Position numbers and translations under genes: made by a program
NCBI GenBank assembly: GCA_947476555.1
Contig: CANJRI010000014.1
Coordinates: 1-46,309, forward strand
DNA: 46,309 nucleotides
Source of the DNA: Caulobacteraceae bacterium
Lineage (GTDB): Bacteria > Pseudomonadota > Alphaproteobacteria > Caulobacterales > Caulobacteraceae
Direction of reading: 5' to 3'
The notes under the pieces: model-generated
The model's input: only the letters and a program-made list of their open reading frames with translations
What the model was told of the DNA's origin: nothing
Databases searched by the model: none
In this document: positions 44,156 to 46,309 of the stretch, in pieces
Numbering within the stretch: position 1 is the stretch's first letter
Layout of the letters: each line of letters opens with the position of its first letter

Positions 44156-44869
44156 ATGAGGCGCATGGAAGCCGTTCTCTACGAGGCGCCCGCCGACGGC
44201 GCCCCACGCAGCCCATCCGACGGCTCCCCGGACCGGCCGGGTTCGCCCGAGCCGATCTTCAACAACCTGCCCTGGCCGGTGGTGGTGCTGGCGGGGGTGA
44301 TCGTCGCTGGCTACGCGATCCAGAGCCGCTTTCCGGTCCAGGATGTGGCGAACGCCTACGCCTTCTCGCCGGCGCGGCTGGCCGAAGGCGACTGGAAGCG
44401 GCTGTTCACGGCGCTGTTCCTGCACGGCGGGTGGGCGCATGCGGGCATGAACGCGGCCTTCATCCTGGCGTTCGGCGTGCCGGTGGGGCGCTATTTCGGG
44501 ACCCGGGCGGGCGGGGCGGCCCTGTTCTTTATCTTCTACCTGATCTGCGGCGTGTTCTCGAACCTGATCTACGCGGGGATCTACTGGGGCCACGACGTGG
44601 CCCTATTGGGCGCCTCGGGCGCCGCGTCCGGCCTGATGGGCGCCTGCGCGCGGCTGATCGCCGGCGAGGGTCGCCCGGGGCCGATCCTGTCGCGGCCGGT
44701 GCTGGGCATGGGCGCGGCCTGGGTGATCGTCAACCTCCTGATGGGCCTGAGCGGCGCGGCGGTGATCCCCGGGGCGGGGGACGCGGCGATCGGCTGGGAG
44801 GTGCACCTCGCCGGCTTCGCGCTCGGCGTCCTGGCGTTCGGACCGCTGGCGCGTCTCGCCCGGCCCTGA
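44156..44869 (+). CDS. Rhomboid-family intramembrane serine protease
   Basis: A 237-aa protein with six or seven helices. HGGWAHAGMNA (His90, His95, Asn99) is in the conserved loop and helix 2. The GxSG motif ALLGASGAASGLMGA supplies nucleophile Ser154, and His217 (VHLAGFALG) completes the dyad. Rhomboids cut membrane proteins within the bilayer. The N-terminal about 35 residues are Pro-rich and cytoplasmic. It is divergent from the M16 peptidase, 81 bases apart. The ATG at 44165 is an alternative start. Confidence 0.93.
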   Translation: MRRMEAVLYEAPADGAPRSPSDGSPDRPGSPEPIFNNLPWPVVVLAGVIVAGYAIQSRFPVQDVANAYAFSPARLAEGDWKRLFTALFLHGGWAHAGMNAAFILAFGVPVGRYFGTRAGGAALFFIFYLICGVFSNLIYAGIYWGHDVALLGASGAASGLMGACARLIAGEGRPGPILSRPVLGMGAAWVIVNLLMGLSGAAVIPGAGDAAIGWEVHLAGFALGVLAFGPLARLARP

Positions 44870-44949
44870 GCTCCTTCACGCGCGTGTGACTCGCGCGTGC
44901 GATCTTCTTGGGTGACGGTGTTACCTGACGGAACGGGATGGAGCCGCCG

Positions 44950-45378
44950 ATGCTGGTCTCGCAGATCCTCAAGTCAAAAGGCGACACGGTTTTCACCGCC
45001 AAGCCCTCCGACAGCGTGGCGGAGGTCGCCAGCCTGTTGCACGGCCGCGGCGTGGGCGCCCTGGTGGTGCTGGAGGCTGAACGCGTGGTGGGGATCGTCT
45101 CGGAGCGGGATGTCGTCCGCGCCCTGGCCGATCAGGGGGAGGGCGCGCTGACCCGCCCCATCGCCGACTTCATGACCGCCAATGTGCTTTATGCGGACCC
45201 GGGAGAGACGGTGGATTTCCTGCTCGGTCGGATGACCGACCGGCGAATCCGTCACCTGCCGGTCTGCAAGGGCGAGCGGCTTCTGGGCATCGTCTCGATC
45301 GGCGACCTGGTGAAGTGGAAGATCAGCGAGGTCGAGGCCGAGGCCGATGGCCTGAAGGCCTATATCGCGGCGAGTTGA
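44950..45378 (+). CDS. CBS-domain pair protein
   Basis: A 142-aa protein of two CBS domains: VFTAKPSDSVAEVASLLHGR with GIVSERDVVRAL, and VLYADPGETVDFLLGRMTDR with GIVSIGDLVKWK. Stand-alone CBS pairs bind adenosine nucleotides and act as small energy sensors. GGAG lies 5 bases before the ATG at 44950; an ATG at 44938 is also possible. Confidence 0.92.
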   Translation: MLVSQILKSKGDTVFTAKPSDSVAEVASLLHGRGVGALVVLEAERVVGIVSERDVVRALADQGEGALTRPIADFMTANVLYADPGETVDFLLGRMTDRRIRHLPVCKGERLLGIVSIGDLVKWKISEVEAEADGLKAYIAAS

Positions 45379-45388
45379 GCGCGCCTGG

Positions 45389-45829
45389 CTACGTGAGCGC
45401 CCGGGCGGGCTGGCCCGCGCCGGCGGCCGCGTCGGCCAGGGAATAGGCCTCCAGCACCTCGGCGGTGGCGTCTCTGGCGCGCAGCAACGCCTCGCGCAGG
45501 GTGCAGGCCTCCAGGTCCGGGCAATCGGCGCATTTGCGGAAGCCGAGTCGCGGGCTGACGCAGGGAGCGAGGGCGAGCGGCCCGTCTATCACCCGGATCA
45601 CCTGGGCGAAGGAGATCTCCGCGCTGGGCCGTCCAAGGATATAGCCGCCGAACTTGCCGCGGCGGCTGATCACCAGCTGGTTGCGGGAAAGCTCGAGGAG
45701 AATCGCCTCGAGGAACTTGCGCGGCGCATCGGCGCGCAGGCTCAGCTCGGCGGCGCTGACCTGGTCGCCGCCCGCCTGGGCCAGCGCCACGAGCGCCCGC
45801 AGCGCGTATTTGGCCTTCTGGGAGAGCAT
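45389..45829 (-). CDS. Rrf2-family transcriptional regulator
   Basis: A 146-aa protein with the Rrf2 winged helix (LSQKAKYALRALVALAQAGG, ISRRGKFGGYILGRP). A C-terminal cluster of four Cys (Cys90, Cys100, Cys103, Cys109) could bind an Fe-S cluster, as in IscR/RirA/NsrR. This CX9CX2CX5C spacing differs from IscR. It is divergent from the rrn promoters and 10 bases from the end of the convergent CBS gene. Its targets are unknown. Confidence 0.91.
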   Translation of the reverse strand: MLSQKAKYALRALVALAQAGGDQVSAAELSLRADAPRKFLEAILLELSRNQLVISRRGKFGGYILGRPSAEISFAQVIRVIDGPLALAPCVSPRLGFRKCADCPDLEACTLREALLRARDATAEVLEAYSLADAAAGAGQPARALT

Positions 45830-45878
45830 TCTGCGCCCTCTTGTGCCGAGGTGCGGCGAGACGCGCAAGAATTGCCGG

Positions 45879-45907
45879 TTGACGGGCCGGTCGGCCAACC
45901 CTAGATA
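45879..45907 (+). promoter_or_regulatory. rRNA operon promoter P1 (sigma70 type)
   Basis: TTGACG at 45879-45884 and TAGATA at 45902-45907 are spaced by exactly 17 bases. The block GCCGCCTCCGC follows the -10 box and recurs after P2, so the two promoters are a duplicated unit. It points toward the rRNA leader. Confidence 0.78.
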
Positions 45908-46109
45908 GCCGCCTCCGCTCGGGACGGGTTCCGAACGGGGGCGAAAGCCGGGGTCGAAAGGCCCTTGATTTTTCCCCCAGATTGGATATTTTCCCGCGCT
46001 CAGTCGAATCGCTACGGACGTTTGAGGGAAGCCCCTCGGCAGCCCGGGGCGGTTTTTGCGGCCAATTTCCGGGTTTCCGGGCGTTTTCGCAAAAGCCTCA
46101 AAAGGCCGA

Positions 46110-46138
46110 TTGACACCAAAGAGGTCGGCCACTAGATA
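46110..46138 (+). promoter_or_regulatory. rRNA operon promoter P2 (sigma70 type)
   Basis: A perfect -35 box TTGACA (46110-46115), 17 bases, then TAGATA (46133-46138). It is followed by the same GCCGCCTCCGC and GGGCGAAAGCC blocks as P1. It is nearest to the rRNA leader and is probably the main promoter. Confidence 0.82.
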
Positions 46139-46309
46139 GCCGCCTCCGCCGACCACCGGCGCTAAACAGTGGGGCGGGCGAAAGCCAGTCTCGGTCTTTG
46201 ACATCGTTGAATTGGAAAGAGAAACGCAGGCGGCGGCGTCCTGGCGATAGTGCTAACCACACTATCTCGACGCTGACTGTGACTGCGGTCTCTTGAAGAC
46301 ACCATGAAT
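46139..46309 (+). ncRNA. rRNA operon leader (16S gene just beyond the window)
   Basis: Downstream of P2 comes GGTCTTTGACATCG (about 46193-46206), matching a boxA antitermination signal and the common alphaproteobacterial 16S leader, then GAAAGAGAAACGCAGGCGGC. The 16S 5' sequence (AGAGTTTGATCCTGGCTC) does not appear before the window ends, so it should start soon after 46309. Identification rests on recalled leader sequences. Confidence 0.72.

Noticed and set aside
41195..44869. 1224-aa open + frame across the M16 peptidase
   Set aside because: Only its last part (44156-44869) is the rhomboid gene. The rest is the shadow of the M16 coding strand.
46031..46055. Terminator-like GCCCC...GGGGC with T run between rrn P1 and P2
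   Set aside because: The stem is only 5 bp with a 10-base loop, so it is weak, and it would lie inside the P1 transcript without clear purpose.
1..46309. CRISPR arrays, toxin-antitoxin pairs or other defence systems
   Set aside because: No regularly spaced repeats, cas genes or recognisable defence proteins were seen.

Overview
The window is about 46 kb of high-GC DNA, densely coding on both strands with very short gaps. It looks like chromosome from an alphaproteobacterium of the Caulobacteraceae; Phenylobacterium is my best guess, from recall of gene neighbourhoods and not from any search. Supporting signs are the GTTC-N7-GTTC SOS box of alphaproteobacteria at radC, a large TonB-dependent receptor with companion porin, a CHASE8-type hybrid kinase beside a YfiR-like fragment, a LuxI/PhyH pair, and an rRNA-operon leader with two near-consensus sigma70 promoters at the right edge.

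Layout. 1-260: the right end of an IS3-family element that has removed most of a DUF4154/YfiR-like gene. 260-3272: a hybrid histidine kinase and three small genes. 3331-5066: a DctA-type dicarboxylate transporter convergent with a single-domain response regulator. 5067-7997: a gap with a 15-bp inverted repeat, a glycine-zipper secreted protein, and a three-gene membrane/stress cluster (holin-superfamily and DUF3618 proteins). 7998-12013: a frameshifted secreted beta-barrel-type gene, a small lipoprotein, and an operon of a 40-aa membrane protein, a two-motif retropepsin-like protease and an MFS exporter. 12050-15726: a VOC protein divergent from a DUF6351 enzyme and a carboxymuconolactone-decarboxylase-like protein. 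15736-20754: housekeeping genes radC (with SOS box), map, sfsA, a CinA-type protein, an orphan ParA, and purU. 20869-24103: tRNA-Leu(UAA), then a quorum-sensing locus of XRE regulator, frameshifted luxR, luxI, phytanoyl-CoA-dioxygenase-like gene and a small gene.

24100-29808: an N-formylglutamate-amidohydrolase-like enzyme, two transglutaminase-like proteins, a mechanosensitive-channel-like protein, an exported methyltransferase-like lipoprotein and a nitronate monooxygenase. 29847-37984: a complete sulfur-uptake locus, with TonB receptor, OprO/P porin, sulfate-binding protein and CysT-CysW-CysA permease. 37993-40703: a RTX/GH16-derived protein that has lost its catalytic domain, two small genes, and phoH with a terminator-containing leader. 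40704-45829: gamma carbonic anhydrase, M16 peptidase, rhomboid protease, CBS protein and Rrf2 regulator. 45830-46309: tandem rrn promoters and leader; the 16S gene would begin just outside.

The most interesting unit is the quorum-sensing locus: synthase, dioxygenase and a small protein are translationally coupled behind a palindrome, while the receptor is broken by one extra base. Second is the phoH leader, where a strong intrinsic terminator sits directly in front of the ribosome binding site.
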